The notes under the pieces are model-generated. The model was not told the DNA's origin, ran no database searches, and saw only the letters and a program-made list of their open reading frames with translations. The translations under genes and the position numbers were made by a program. Positions 46,928 through 56,317 of a DNA stretch of 64,000 bases are shown in pieces. The stretch spans positions 48,634-112,633 of the forward strand of contig DASVDH010000078.1 of the NCBI GenBank assembly GCA_036381195.1. Reading direction: 5' to 3'. The stretch's first letter is position 1; each line of letters opens with the position of its first letter. Source of the stretch: RSA9 sp036381195 (GTDB taxonomy: Bacteria; Gemmatimonadota; Gemmatimonadetes; Longimicrobiales; RSA9).

Positions 46928-47030
46928 AGCCTCGCCGCCCGCCAGCGTTCGAGCAGCAGCGGCGGCCCTGCGGCGCCTGCCCCGCCACCTGCCAGCGGTC
47001 GAGCAGTAGCTGCGGCCCCGCCAACTCCCT
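46928..47030. repeat. Imperfect 50-bp tandem repeat
   Basis: 46941-46970 (GCCAGCGTTCGAGCAGCAGC...) recurs 50 bases later at 46991-47020 with four changes in 30 bases. The flanks also match loosely. It lies between two convergent genes. Confidence 0.55.
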
Positions 47031-47058
47031 CGCCCTCGCCCTCGCCCCGGCCCGGGGG

Positions 47059-47607
47059 TCAGTGGGAGGAATACACCTCCCTCGTGCCATCGCGCCGGAA
47101 CGCGACGACGTCGTACCGGTCCTTGCGCGGGCCCTCCATGCCGGGCGCGCCCATGGGCATGCCGGGCACGGCGAGGCCGGCGAACATCGGGCGTTCGGCC
47201 AGGAAGCGGCGGACGACCTCGGCGGGCACGTGCCCCTCGAGCACGTAGCCGTCCACCAGCGCGGTGTGGCAGGATTGGAGGTCGCGCGTGACGCCGTGCT
47301 GCGCCTTGATCGCGCTCACGTCGGCCGTGTCGTGCACCTCGAGGCGGAAGCCGGCCTCGCGCATGTGCTCCACCCACTTCGCGCAGCAGCCGCACGTCGG
47401 GCTCTTGTAGACGACGACGAGCGGACTGTCCTGCGGCGCCGCGTCGCCGTTCGCAGCGGCGTCCGCGGCCGCTGCGGGCGTGGCGGGGAGCGTGGCGGGC
47501 TCCTGCCCGGCCTGCGCGTCCGGCGCCCGGTTGCCGCACGCGAGCAGGGCGAGGGATCCGAGGAGGAGCGCGGCTGCGCGCGCCGTCGTCATCGTGTCAC
47601 GGGGCAT
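47059..47607 (-). CDS. DUF411 lipoprotein (copper-linked)
   Basis: 182 residues. The signal peptide has lipobox LALLAC. An Ala/Pro linker precedes the DUF411 domain: VVYKSPTCGCCAKWVEHMRE with a CGCC thiol pair, AIKAQHGV, SCHTALVDGYVLEGHVPAE and GLAVPGMPMGAPGME. DUF411 proteins are periplasmic, thioredoxin-like and often linked to copper handling. The 5' end of the gene (47566-47629) is repeated at 49228-49291. Confidence 0.9.
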   Translation of the reverse strand: MPRDTMTTARAAALLLGSLALLACGNRAPDAQAGQEPATLPATPAAAADAAANGDAAPQDSPLVVVYKSPTCGCCAKWVEHMREAGFRLEVHDTADVSAIKAQHGVTRDLQSCHTALVDGYVLEGHVPAEVVRRFLAERPMFAGLAVPGMPMGAPGMEGPRKDRYDVVAFRRDGTREVYSSH

Positions 47608-47899
47608 GGGTCGGCTCCGGTCGTCGTTCAGTGCTTCGCGGCGGCTCGGCCACCTGCGGCCGTGCGTGCCGGCGCTCCGGGGAGTATACCCCGCCGGCGG
47701 CGGGAAAGCGAGCCGGCGGGCGTCGGATGAGGGTTGACAACGCACGATCACAGCCTTACCGCTCGCCCAGGCCACGGCCCACCCGAGTAGCGCGCGGAGG
47801 TGGTGGTTGCCGATGCAGGCGAAGGGCGTGGATGGGCTCACGCCGGACCCACCGAAGGAGCCGAGTCCACCCCGGGATCAGGTCCTCCGAGGGCGCTCC

Positions 47900-49216
47900 A
47901 TGCGATCGGACGTATCCGAGAGACTCACCGCTCGGCTGAGTGGGCAGAAGCGCGCTCTCTGCCTTTCCGCACGCGCGGCGACGCTAGCCGGCCTCGTGGC
48001 CGGCTGCGTCGGCGCGGGGGAGGGGCAGGCGCGGAGCGGCGCGGTGGTCGAGCTGGCCGACAGCGCGGGCGTCGAGGTCGCGACGGTGACGGAGCTGCCG
48101 CCGCTCGACGATCCCGCCTTCGAATGGCGGCACGATGTGGTGCGCGCGGTGCGGGGCTCCGGCGAGGATCCGGCCGACGAGCCGCCGTTCTACAATCCGG
48201 GACAGTTTATCCACCTGGAAGACGGCACACTGGTCGTGACGGACCGGGGCGAGTACCGGCTGGTCGTGATCGGGCCGGACGGCTCGGTGCTCAGGCGGTT
48301 CGCGCGGCGTGGTCGCGGGCCCGGCGAGATCTCTGGCAGCTCGCCCGCCCTTTGGCTGGGCCCCGACGGCAGCATCATGGTGGCGGACCTGGCGAACCGC
48401 CGCATCTCGAGCTTCACGCTGGAGGGCGAGCTGACGCGCATGGTTTCGATGCGCGTGCCGCCTGGCCGTTACGTGTTCGAAAGCACGGCCCGGCCCGGGG
48501 CACCGGAGCTGTACGTGGCCCTCCGGTCCGGCCGCGTCCCCCGCCCGGGCGAGCCGGCGACGTCCGGAGACAGCGTCGCGCGCGTGGACGCGGCGTCCGG
48601 CGAGGTGGCGCCGCTCGCGCCGTTGCCTGACACGCCGCCGCTGCCGCCGGGCGGCAGGCCAGGGAGGGTGATGTTCCAGCCGCGCTCGGTCTGGACCGTG
48701 CTCGGCTCGGGGCTGATCGTGACGGGTCGGACCGATCGGGGCACGTTCCGCGTCTACGGCCGGGATGGCGTGCTCGTGCGCGAGATCAGGCTGCCGCTCG
48801 CGGCTCGGCCGGTCAGGGATGCGGACCGCGCCGAGATCGTCGCGCTATGGCAGGGCGCCACGGGGACCTCGGGCTTCGCCGCGCGCGACCCGGTGATCTA
48901 TCCGGAGTACGACGTCTTCAACCGCCTCGCCGCGTTCGACGACACGACGTTCGCGCTCCAGCATGCGAGATGGTCGCGGGCTGCCGGGGATCCCGAGATC
49001 CCGGAGGGCCAGAGCGTCTGGCGGCTCGTGACGGTCTCCGGCGGCTACGCGGGCGCGGTGCGTTTCCCGACGGGCTTCTATCCTCACGAGGTCAGGAACG
49101 GGCGCGCGCTGGGCGTTCAGCGCGACTCGCTGGACGTGGCGGACGTCGTCGAGCTGCGGCTGGAGCCGCCGGAGGGCATGCCCCGGTCGCTGTTCCGGAC
49201 GGCTGCGACCCGGTAG
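47900..49216 (+). CDS. Six-bladed beta-propeller-like lipoprotein
   Basis: 438 residues from the ATG at 47900 (GAGGGCG upstream). A long signal region (ARAATLAGLVAGC) ends in a lipobox Cys. The mature part repeats the blade pattern 'GxLxVxDxxxxRIxxF': DGTLVVTDRGEYRLVVIGPDG, DGSIMVADLANRRISSF, GTFRVYGRDGVLVREI. Similar lipoproteins (6-bladed propeller of the NHL type) are abundant in Gemmatimonadota-like genomes; function unknown. The region 47720-47760 upstream has TTGACA (47733) but a poor -10. The gene is bracketed by a 64-bp direct repeat. Confidence 0.75.
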   Translation: MRSDVSERLTARLSGQKRALCLSARAATLAGLVAGCVGAGEGQARSGAVVELADSAGVEVATVTELPPLDDPAFEWRHDVVRAVRGSGEDPADEPPFYNPGQFIHLEDGTLVVTDRGEYRLVVIGPDGSVLRRFARRGRGPGEISGSSPALWLGPDGSIMVADLANRRISSFTLEGELTRMVSMRVPPGRYVFESTARPGAPELYVALRSGRVPRPGEPATSGDSVARVDAASGEVAPLAPLPDTPPLPPGGRPGRVMFQPRSVWTVLGSGLIVTGRTDRGTFRVYGRDGVLVREIRLPLAARPVRDADRAEIVALWQGATGTSGFAARDPVIYPEYDVFNRLAAFDDTTFALQHARWSRAAGDPEIPEGQSVWRLVTVSGGYAGAVRFPTGFYPHEVRNGRALGVQRDSLDVADVVELRLEPPEGMPRSLFRTAATR

Positions 49217-49291
49217 CGGGCGAGGCAGAGCGCGGCCGCGCGCGCCGCCGTCATCGTGTGACGGGGCGTGGAGCCGCGCCGGTCATCGTTC
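49217..49291 (-). pseudogene. Copy of the DUF411 gene 5' end
   Basis: 49228-49291 is about 86% identical, without gaps, to 47566-47629, the start region of the DUF411 lipoprotein gene. On the minus strand it reads TPRHTMTAARAAALCLA against MPRDTMTTARAAALLLG of the intact gene, then similarity stops. It is a fragment, not a gene. Confidence 0.75.
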
Positions 49292-49311
49292 GGTTGAGGC
49301 GCGTTCGCGCT

Positions 49312-51060
49312 TCAGCGGGCCCACCGCAGGTCTGCGCCGGGCGGCGCGTTCCGCGCGATGTGATCCGCGGCGATGCGCACGAACTCCGCGTAATCTAGGT
49401 CCTCGCCTGGCCGCTCGCGGCTGTAGCCGATCCAGCAGTGTCCCTTGCGGCGGCCGTATTCGAAGCTCGCGCGCGCGGGCGGGTCCGAGAGCGAGTCGAG
49501 CGCGGCCTGCATGCGGTAGACCGCCTCGTTCAGGTAGTAGTCGTCCATGTCGCCGACCGTGACGTGCAGCTTGCCGGTCAGCTTGGGGCCGAGCTGCTTC
49601 CAGTTGCGGCGCAGGTAGTCCGTCAGGTCGTAGTGCTCGCGCCAGAACGCGGCGGTCTCGCGGTCGATCTCGCCCGTGACCGGGTCCCAGATCGGCGCGG
49701 GATAGCCGTCCGGGCCGACGGGGCCGAACACCGCCTCCCAGATCGCCCACTGCCCGCCCGAGCGGCCGTTGGGGCCCACGGCCCGCTCGAACGCGTTCTC
49801 GTCCTCGATCGTGTAGTCCACGTTGCCGTCCACCTCGCGGCGGCTCGGCCGCTCGACGCGCAGCCACTCGTGGCCGGCGTGGTACGCATTCGCGTCCTCG
49901 TAGATGTTCACGAGCTGGTAGTCGCGGAAGTCCACCGGGTCCGGGCACCAGCCCCACGCGCCGCCGAAGACGTCCGGGTAGAAGACCTGCAGCGCGAGCG
50001 CTTCCCAGCCGCCGGTCGAGCCGCCGGCCAGCACGCGCGCCCACGGCTCCGCGATGATGCGGAAGCGGCGCTCGAGCTCGGGGATCAGCTCCTCGACGAT
50101 CGCGTCGCCGTACGGGCCGACGTTCGCCGAGTTCACCGAGTACGACGTGTCGTAGTACGGGTTCGCGTCGCGGATCGTGACCGCGATCACGCGCGGCGCG
50201 CGTGACGAGAGCCAGAAGTCGCGGAACGCGCGCGCGCGAGGCGGCGCGTCGTCGGCCTCGCTGAAGCCGAACGGCGCGCGGCGGCCGGGGAAGTGGCCCT
50301 GGAGGTAGATCACCGGGTAGCGCGTGTCCGGGTTCGCGTGGTAGTCGCGCGGCAGCAGCACGTTCGCGCCGATGTACATGTCGCGGCCCCAGAACTCGGA
50401 GACGCGCGGGCTCCGGATCTTGATGAACTTCACCAGCTCGCCGTCCTGCGGGTTGCCCTGGTCGAGCACGCCGCCCTCGGGCACCGGCTCGATCGGCGGG
50501 ATCACGCGGCTGAGCTGGAGCGTGACGATGCGGCCGCGGCGCGGGTCGAGCCGCACGCGCTGCACCGCGCTGTACGCGTTCCCCGGCGACCGCCACGGGT
50601 CCTGCCCTTCGCCCGTCTCGTGATGCAGCTCGAGCGTGCGGCCGTCCGCGCGGTGGTAGGTCGTGTACACGTTGAGGAACGCCTGGACGTAGTACTCGCC
50701 CGGCGGGAGGTCCGCGATGCGTGCCAGCGGGTAGCCGGCGAGGCCCGGGGTCTCGTCGCTCAGGACCACGGGCAGGCCGGGCGCGAGGTCGCGCACGTCC
50801 AGCGCGAAGAACGGCACGCCTGTGACGCCGACCTGCTCGCGCGGCTCGCGTGCGCCGTCCCGCGTGAGGACCACGAACACGCGGCCGGTGACCGGGACCT
50901 CGCGGCCGAGCGCCGCGATCGCGCGCCCGGCGTCGGTGGTGAGCTCGACCTCGAAGCGCGGGGCGGTCTCGCGCGCGATGACCCACACGCCGGCCAGCAT
51001 GCCGGCCAGCACGATGGCGGCGAGGATGGCGGCGGTGCCGACGGCGTTCGTTTTCGGCAT
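49312..51060 (-). CDS. Membrane-anchored alpha/beta-hydrolase, putative esterase
   Basis: 582 residues from the ATG at 51060 (AGGAGAG upstream). An uncleaved N-terminal anchor (AAILAAIVLAGMLAGVWVIA) is followed by a beta-sandwich-like region, then an esterase-D-like hydrolase domain: RYPVIYLQGHFPG, nucleophile motif GGSTGGW (GxSxG form), a possible Asp in GDMDDYYLN and His in RRKGHCWIGY. Enterochelin-esterase-type folds have this order. The substrate is unknown. It is convergent with the propeller gene. Confidence 0.75.
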   Translation of the reverse strand: MPKTNAVGTAAILAAIVLAGMLAGVWVIARETAPRFEVELTTDAGRAIAALGREVPVTGRVFVVLTRDGAREPREQVGVTGVPFFALDVRDLAPGLPVVLSDETPGLAGYPLARIADLPPGEYYVQAFLNVYTTYHRADGRTLELHHETGEGQDPWRSPGNAYSAVQRVRLDPRRGRIVTLQLSRVIPPIEPVPEGGVLDQGNPQDGELVKFIKIRSPRVSEFWGRDMYIGANVLLPRDYHANPDTRYPVIYLQGHFPGRRAPFGFSEADDAPPRARAFRDFWLSSRAPRVIAVTIRDANPYYDTSYSVNSANVGPYGDAIVEELIPELERRFRIIAEPWARVLAGGSTGGWEALALQVFYPDVFGGAWGWCPDPVDFRDYQLVNIYEDANAYHAGHEWLRVERPSRREVDGNVDYTIEDENAFERAVGPNGRSGGQWAIWEAVFGPVGPDGYPAPIWDPVTGEIDRETAAFWREHYDLTDYLRRNWKQLGPKLTGKLHVTVGDMDDYYLNEAVYRMQAALDSLSDPPARASFEYGRRKGHCWIGYSRERPGEDLDYAEFVRIAADHIARNAPPGADLRWAR

Positions 51061-51190
51061 GGGTTGGCTCTCCTGGCGGGTGGCGGGGAGATTAAGGGGT
51101 GAGGCGGGAAATTTCAAAGCCGCTGCCGTGGCCGCGGCGCGCCGGCCCCTCTAGATTCACGCGCTGCCCATGCCGAGCGAGGCGCCTGGA

Positions 51191-52015
51191 ATGACCGAAC
51201 CCGAGAATGCCCGGGGCAACGAGGCCTACTTCGAGACCAACCGCGCGCTGTGGGACGCGTGGACGGAGGTGCACGAGCGCTCGGCGTTCTACGACGTGGA
51301 CGGTTTTCGCGCCGGGCGCTCGACGCTGAACCCGATCGAGCTGGAGGAGCTGGGCGACGTCGCCGGGAAGACGCTGCTCCACCTCCAGTGCCACTTCGGG
51401 CTGGACACGCTGTCGCTGGCGCGGCTGGGCGCGCGCGTCACGGGCGTGGACTTCTCGGAGCGTGCGATCGCGCTCGCGCGGTCGCTCGCGGCGGAGACGG
51501 CGCTCGAGGCGGAGTTCATCCTGTCGAACGTCTACGACCTGCCCGCCGTGCTCGACCGCGAGTTCGACGTCGTGTTCACGTCGTACGGCGTGCTGCCGTG
51601 GCTGCCCGACCTGACCGGCTGGGCGCGGCTGGTGCACCGCTACCTGAAGCCGGGCGGCGTGTTCTGCCTGGTCGAGATCCACCCGATCGCGGGCGCGCTG
51701 GACGAGGCGGGCGAGCTCCGGCACCCGTACTTCCACGGGCCGGAGCCGCTGCGGTGGGAGACGCAGGGCTCGTACGCCGACCGCGGGGCCGCGGTCGCGA
51801 AGACGTCGTACGAGTGGGTGCACAACGTGGGCGACGTCGTGAACGCCGTCCTCGCGGCGGGCCTCGGCATCGAGTCCCTGCGCGAGCACCCGTACTTGCC
51901 GTACCCGTGCTACCCGTGGCTCGAGGAGGCGGAGCCCGGGCGCTGGATGCTGCGCGGCCGGCCGAACACGATCCCGCTCACGTTCTCGCTGCGGGCGCGG
52001 AAGGCGGCGGGCTGA
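51191..52015 (+). CDS. Class I SAM-dependent methyltransferase
   Basis: 274 residues. The start ATG at 51191 follows GCGCCTGGA. Residues LLHLQCHFGLDTLSLAR form the SAM-binding motif I, VTGVDFSERAIALAR motif II and FDVVFTSYGVLPWL motif III. The opening NRALWDAWTEVHERSAFYD and closing PYPCYPWLEEAEPGRW define a common group of uncharacterised bacterial methyltransferases. Substrate not predictable. Confidence 0.9.
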   Translation: MTEPENARGNEAYFETNRALWDAWTEVHERSAFYDVDGFRAGRSTLNPIELEELGDVAGKTLLHLQCHFGLDTLSLARLGARVTGVDFSERAIALARSLAAETALEAEFILSNVYDLPAVLDREFDVVFTSYGVLPWLPDLTGWARLVHRYLKPGGVFCLVEIHPIAGALDEAGELRHPYFHGPEPLRWETQGSYADRGAAVAKTSYEWVHNVGDVVNAVLAAGLGIESLREHPYLPYPCYPWLEEAEPGRWMLRGRPNTIPLTFSLRARKAAG

Positions 52016-52300
52016 GCGGCGCTCCCGGGCGGGGCGGAGGCCGCCGGCCGAGCCGCGCTCCCGGGCGCTCCGGACCGCGCCCGGTCGCCCTCGCCGCGGG
52101 CGGCGCCTCCACCGCCGGTGATGCGGCGAGGCGCGGAAGTCGTTCCCAGATCGGTGCGTGATGCGGCCCGCCGCGCGATGCCGGCCTCCGGCTCTCCGCC
52201 GTCGCGCGTCGTACGCTTCTGGCCTGCGGCGGGCGGGACCGGCAATCGCGCGCCGGGGTACGGCAGGGGGCGGTGGAGATCGCGACCACAGGAGGCCGAG

Positions 52301-52924
52301 ATGCTGACGTTCACGGAGACGGCCCGGCGGATGGTCCGCTCCTTCATGGCGGAAGGGTACGAGGAGCAGCCCGCGCTGCGTGTGGCGGTGCGCGGCAGCC
52401 CGTTCGCGCCCGAGTACGAGCTCTCACTGGTGGATGACGAGCCCGGCGCCGATGACGTGGTGCTGGACGGCGGCGGGTTCCGGGTGCTGGTGGATCGCGA
52501 GAGCGCGGGCCGGCTCGAGGGCAGCACGATCGACTACGTGGAGCGCGCGGGCGAGGTCGGGTTCGAGGTGCGGAGCCCGAACGGGCGGCCGGCGGGCGGC
52601 GGCGCGGCACCCAGCGGCCCGCTGGCGGAGCGGGTCCGGCAGGTGATCGAGCAGCGGATCAACCCGGCGATCGCGGCGCACGGCGGCTACATCACGCTCA
52701 TGGACGTGAAGGACGACGTCGTCTACATCGAGATGAGCGGCGGCTGCCAGGGCTGCGGCATGGCGCGCGTGACGCTGCGGCACGGCGTGGAGCGGATGAT
52801 CCGCGAGGCGGTGCCGGAGGTCGCGCGCATCGAGGATGTGACGGACCACGCGAGCGGGCAGAACCCGTACTACGCGGCGCAGTCGCAGGCCGGCGGAGAG
52901 GGGCCGGATCAGCGGACTGCGTGA
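52301..52924 (+). CDS. NfuA-type Fe-S cluster carrier
   Basis: 207 residues, AGGAGG five bases before the ATG. The N-terminal 95 residues follow the HesB/IscA fold (LTFTETARRMVRSFM, FRVLVDRESAGRLEGSTIDY) but carry no cysteine, as in NfuA. The C-terminal NifU domain has HGGYITLMDV and GGCQGCGMA with Cys149 and Cys152, which bind a shared 4Fe-4S cluster in the dimer. It repairs or delivers clusters to client enzymes. Its 3' end overlaps the convergent peptidase gene by 16 bases. Confidence 0.9.
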   Translation: MLTFTETARRMVRSFMAEGYEEQPALRVAVRGSPFAPEYELSLVDDEPGADDVVLDGGGFRVLVDRESAGRLEGSTIDYVERAGEVGFEVRSPNGRPAGGGAAPSGPLAERVRQVIEQRINPAIAAHGGYITLMDVKDDVVYIEMSGGCQGCGMARVTLRHGVERMIREAVPEVARIEDVTDHASGQNPYYAAQSQAGGEGPDQRTA

Positions 52925-54552
52925 GGGTGCGGCGAGCCGAACCCGTTGCCGGCCGCCCCTCCTGACGGGCCGGCCGGGCCCGGCGCGGCGGCGACCGCCT
53001 GCTCGGCGTAGGTATCGGTGACGAGGTCGAACGTGACCTCGCCGAGCCGGCTGTCATCGTTCCAGACGACGACGCGCCACGTTCCCGGCTGGGTGAGGTA
53101 GCCCGGGATGTCGTGCCAGAACCACCACCAGCTCATGCTGAAGAACGAGTGGTGGTGCTGCGAGAACGTCCGGAACAGCGTGCCGTTCGGCCGATAGAGC
53201 TCGAAGCGGGTGGTCGTCCCCGCGCGGACATTGAGGAGCTGGATCCAGACGTACACCCTCCGGTCGGACGTGCGGAACACGCTGACCTGCGGCGGCGGGT
53301 CCTTCACCACGTCCAGGTTCAGCGGGACAGCCGTGATCCCCGAATCAATCAGGCGGAGCGAGTCGTCATAGGGATGCGGCGCCGCCCAGTGGGAGAACGT
53401 GGCGCCGCAGGGGCCCGCGAACGGGTCGATCACCTCGCCGTTGCGGCGCAACTCGATGTGCAGGTGAGGCATGTCGGACATGCCCGAGCTGCCCACGTTC
53501 CCGAGCCGCTCTCCGGCCTCGACCACCTGCCCCGGCGTCACGCGGATGGAGTTCCGCTGCAGGTGCCCGTAGTAGGTGCGGAAGCCATCCCGGTGCTCGA
53601 TGACGACGTAGTTGCCGAGTCCCCCGCCCACGTCCCAGCTCTTGTTCCGGTCCGGCAATCCATCGCGCACGGCGATCACGCGGCCGGGAGCCGCTGCCAC
53701 GACCGGCACGCCCTGGTCCATGAGCGCGAAGTTGCGGAGCACGATGTCCGTGCCCGCGTGTCCGTCGTAGGTCCTGGGCCCGCAGTGGAAGTCCAGCCGC
53801 CCGCCGTAGGACGGCTGATGGTCCACGTGGTTGGTGTAGTAGAAGTCGTGGTTGAGCACGCCGAGGACGGGGAACTCGAGGCCGAGGGGAGCGAGCACGC
53901 GCACGACGGCAACGGCGCGCGCGTCGCCGGCCCTGGCCTCGATGGTCGCCACCCCCGGGGCGACGCCTGAGATCCGGCCCGCGGTGTCCACGACCACGAC
54001 AGAGGCGTCCGATGATGTCCACTGGACCGGGACGGGGAGCGGATTGCCGGCCGTGTCGTGGACCAGCGCCGACAACATGCGCGACTCGGGAGTGAAGATC
54101 TCGATCGAGTCGGGCGTGATGGTGACGTTCGCAGGCGCGCGCGGCAGCACGGTCACGTCCGCCGTCCCCGAAACCACGCCTACACGGGCGATCACGCGCG
54201 CCGTGCCCGCCCTCAGCCCCCGCACCTCGCCCGTTGGCGAGACCTCGGCGATCCCGGCCGAGTCGACCGACCATTGCACGGCGGCGGGCAGCAGGTCGCC
54301 GCTGGCGGCGCGGACTTCCACGCTGAGCGCCCGCGCTTCGCCGGGCGCGAGCTGGAGCGCCTGGGGCACGACCATCACGCGGACGGGCGCCTCGTAGTCG
54401 TAGGTCGGGCCGGTGGCGGCGCCCACGACGGCGTCGCAGGCGGCCGAGCACAGGGCGGCGGCGAGCGCGAGCGCGACGCGGGTGCGGGGAGCGCCGCGCG
54501 GGCGCGTTGTTCGTGCAACGGGGTGTGGCGTTGGAGACACAGCGTCGTCCAT
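52909..54552 (-). CDS. Secreted M23-family peptidase with Big_2 domains
   Basis: 547 residues from the ATG at 54552. A signal region ends LAAALCSAAC (lipobox). Two Big_2 Ig-like repeats (AEVSPTGEVRGLRAGTARV; VVVDTAGRISGVAPGVATI) are followed by a LytM/M23 domain: DGHAGTDIVL with the HxxxD ligand pair, PGRVIAVRDG, YVVIEHRDGFRTYYGHL and MPHLHIEL with the HxH. A C-terminal beta domain has HHHSFFSMSWWWFWHD, an unusual aromatic cluster. It probably cuts peptidoglycan peptides or acts on envelope proteins. Confidence 0.85.
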   Translation of the reverse strand: MDDAVSPTPHPVARTTRPRGAPRTRVALALAAALCSAACDAVVGAATGPTYDYEAPVRVMVVPQALQLAPGEARALSVEVRAASGDLLPAAVQWSVDSAGIAEVSPTGEVRGLRAGTARVIARVGVVSGTADVTVLPRAPANVTITPDSIEIFTPESRMLSALVHDTAGNPLPVPVQWTSSDASVVVVDTAGRISGVAPGVATIEARAGDARAVAVVRVLAPLGLEFPVLGVLNHDFYYTNHVDHQPSYGGRLDFHCGPRTYDGHAGTDIVLRNFALMDQGVPVVAAAPGRVIAVRDGLPDRNKSWDVGGGLGNYVVIEHRDGFRTYYGHLQRNSIRVTPGQVVEAGERLGNVGSSGMSDMPHLHIELRRNGEVIDPFAGPCGATFSHWAAPHPYDDSLRLIDSGITAVPLNLDVVKDPPPQVSVFRTSDRRVYVWIQLLNVRAGTTTRFELYRPNGTLFRTFSQHHHSFFSMSWWWFWHDIPGYLTQPGTWRVVVWNDDSRLGEVTFDLVTDTYAEQAVAAAPGPAGPSGGAAGNGFGSPHPHAVR

Positions 54553-54803
54553 TGCTCTGACTGCGGCGGCCCTCGCAACGCACGGCCGCTGAGCCGAATC
54601 TGGCCTGGATTCCTGCCCTTCCGGCGCGCGAGACGTGCAATCCATGCGCCGTGCCCGGAGGTGGCGGGCCGGCGTTGCGGGGGCCCGGATTGGCCCGTGC
54701 GGCGCGGCTCCCCTTGCGCCGCGCCACGCAGGCGCACAGATGAGGGGATCCGCCACCCGGCACGCCGGGTCGGCGCTGGCTTCATCCGATCCGGCGGGGG
54801 CGC

Positions 54804-56204
54804 ATGAGAGGGGATCGCGAGAACGCAGGGATCCGTGGCGGCGCGATCGCGCCGGCGGCGGCCGCAGCTGAGCGGGAGGGCGCACTCCAGCGCATCCTCA
54901 CGCCGCTCGACGGGATGGCGATCATCGTCGGCATCGTGATCGGCGCGGGCATCCTCCGCACGCCCGGGCTCATCGCGGGCTACCTGGGCGACGCGCGCTG
55001 GATCCTGCTCATGTGGGTGCTGGGCGGCGTCGTCGCCGCGCTGAGCACGATGGTGTTCGCCGAGATGGCGGCGATGCTGCCGCGTGCGGGCGGCAAGTAC
55101 GCGTACGCGCGCGCGGCGTTCGGCGACACCGCCGCGTTCGTGGCGGGCTGGTCCGAGGTGCTGGTGACGCGGGGCTTCTCGGGCGCGGCCAAGGCGGTGC
55201 TGATCTCGGAGTACCTGATCCTGATCGGCGCGCGCGCGCCGGTGCCGGTCCTCGCCGGTGCGATCGTCATCGGCTTCTACCTCCTGCACCTCGCCGGCCT
55301 CAGGGCGGGCAAGACGTTCCAGAACTGGACGACGGCGCTGAAGGTCCTCGTGCTGCTCGCGATCTTCGGCGCCGCGTTCGCGTTCGGCGACGGCGCGTCG
55401 TGGCGACCGGGCAGCGCGATCGCGCCGGCGCAGGGCGCGCTGCTCGGCTTCGCGCTCGCCTACCAGTCCATCGCGTTCACGTACTACGGCTGGGAGGAGA
55501 CGGTGAAGATGGCGGAGGAGGTGCGGGAGCCGGGCCGCAACCTGCCTCGCATCCTGCTGGGCAGCGCCGCTGCCGTCGCGGCGCTGTACCTGCTCATGAA
55601 CGTCGCGTTCATGCATGCGCTCACGCCGGGCGAGATGGCGGGCTCGCCGCTGGTGGCGCGGGATGCGGTGGCGGCGGGGCTGGGCGATGCGGCGGGCATC
55701 GCGATCACGGTTGCCGGGATCGGCATCCTGGTGAGTAGTCTGAACGTGAACTTCCTGGCGGTGCCGCGCGTGGCGCTCGGCCTCGCGCGGGACGGCCTCG
55801 CGCCCGCGCGGCTGCGCGGCGTGAGCAGGCGCGGCACGCCCGTGGCCGCGCTCACGCTCGAGGCCGCGATCATCTTCACGCTCGCGGTGACCGGCACGTT
55901 CGAGCAGCTCATCCGCTTCATGATGTTCTGCGCGATGGCGGTGGACGGCACGATCATGGTCGGCCTGTTCGCGCTGCGGCGCCGCATGCCGGATGCGACG
56001 CGGCCGTACCGCGTGCCGGGCTACCCGGCGCTGCCGGCGCTCGTCGTGCTCGCGTACGCGGCGATCCTCGCGATCATCATCGCGACCCAGCCGGCGCTCG
56101 CGCTGGGCGGCGGCGCGATGCTCGCGGCGCTCGCCGTGGCGGGGATGGTGGTGGCGAGGTGGCGGGCGCGGAGCGCGGTGGCGGGCGGCGCCACGGCGAC
56201 GTAG
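54804..56204 (+). CDS. APC-family amino acid permease
   Basis: 466 residues, twelve hydrophobic segments. Opening GMAIIVGIVIGAGILRTPG carries the family's GxG(I/A)G-type helix-1 substrate site. MAAMLPRAGGKYAYARAAFG, FALAYQSIAFTYYGWEE and VPRVALGLARDGLAP also match. It takes up amino acids by cation symport or exchange. The start ATG at 54804 follows GGCGGGGGC. No regulatory site was seen. Confidence 0.9.
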   Translation: MRGDRENAGIRGGAIAPAAAAAEREGALQRILTPLDGMAIIVGIVIGAGILRTPGLIAGYLGDARWILLMWVLGGVVAALSTMVFAEMAAMLPRAGGKYAYARAAFGDTAAFVAGWSEVLVTRGFSGAAKAVLISEYLILIGARAPVPVLAGAIVIGFYLLHLAGLRAGKTFQNWTTALKVLVLLAIFGAAFAFGDGASWRPGSAIAPAQGALLGFALAYQSIAFTYYGWEETVKMAEEVREPGRNLPRILLGSAAAVAALYLLMNVAFMHALTPGEMAGSPLVARDAVAAGLGDAAGIAITVAGIGILVSSLNVNFLAVPRVALGLARDGLAPARLRGVSRRGTPVAALTLEAAIIFTLAVTGTFEQLIRFMMFCAMAVDGTIMVGLFALRRRMPDATRPYRVPGYPALPALVVLAYAAILAIIIATQPALALGGGAMLAALAVAGMVVARWRARSAVAGGATAT

Positions 56205-56317
56205 TGCTGGCAGTGGGCCGGTGTGCCGCACCCGGCGCCTTCCCGGCCCCGCCGCTCGCGCGTGACCACGCGCGGCGATGGCCCAGGAATCCACCCGGTG
56301 AGAACGAGCCGCAGCCG

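Noticed and set aside
46941..46970. tRNA-like TTCGA loop
   Set aside because: No acceptor or anticodon arms; the sequence is part of a 50-bp repeat.
47730..47770. Sigma-70 promoter for the propeller gene
   Set aside because: TTGACA is present but no credible -10 follows at 16-18 bases.
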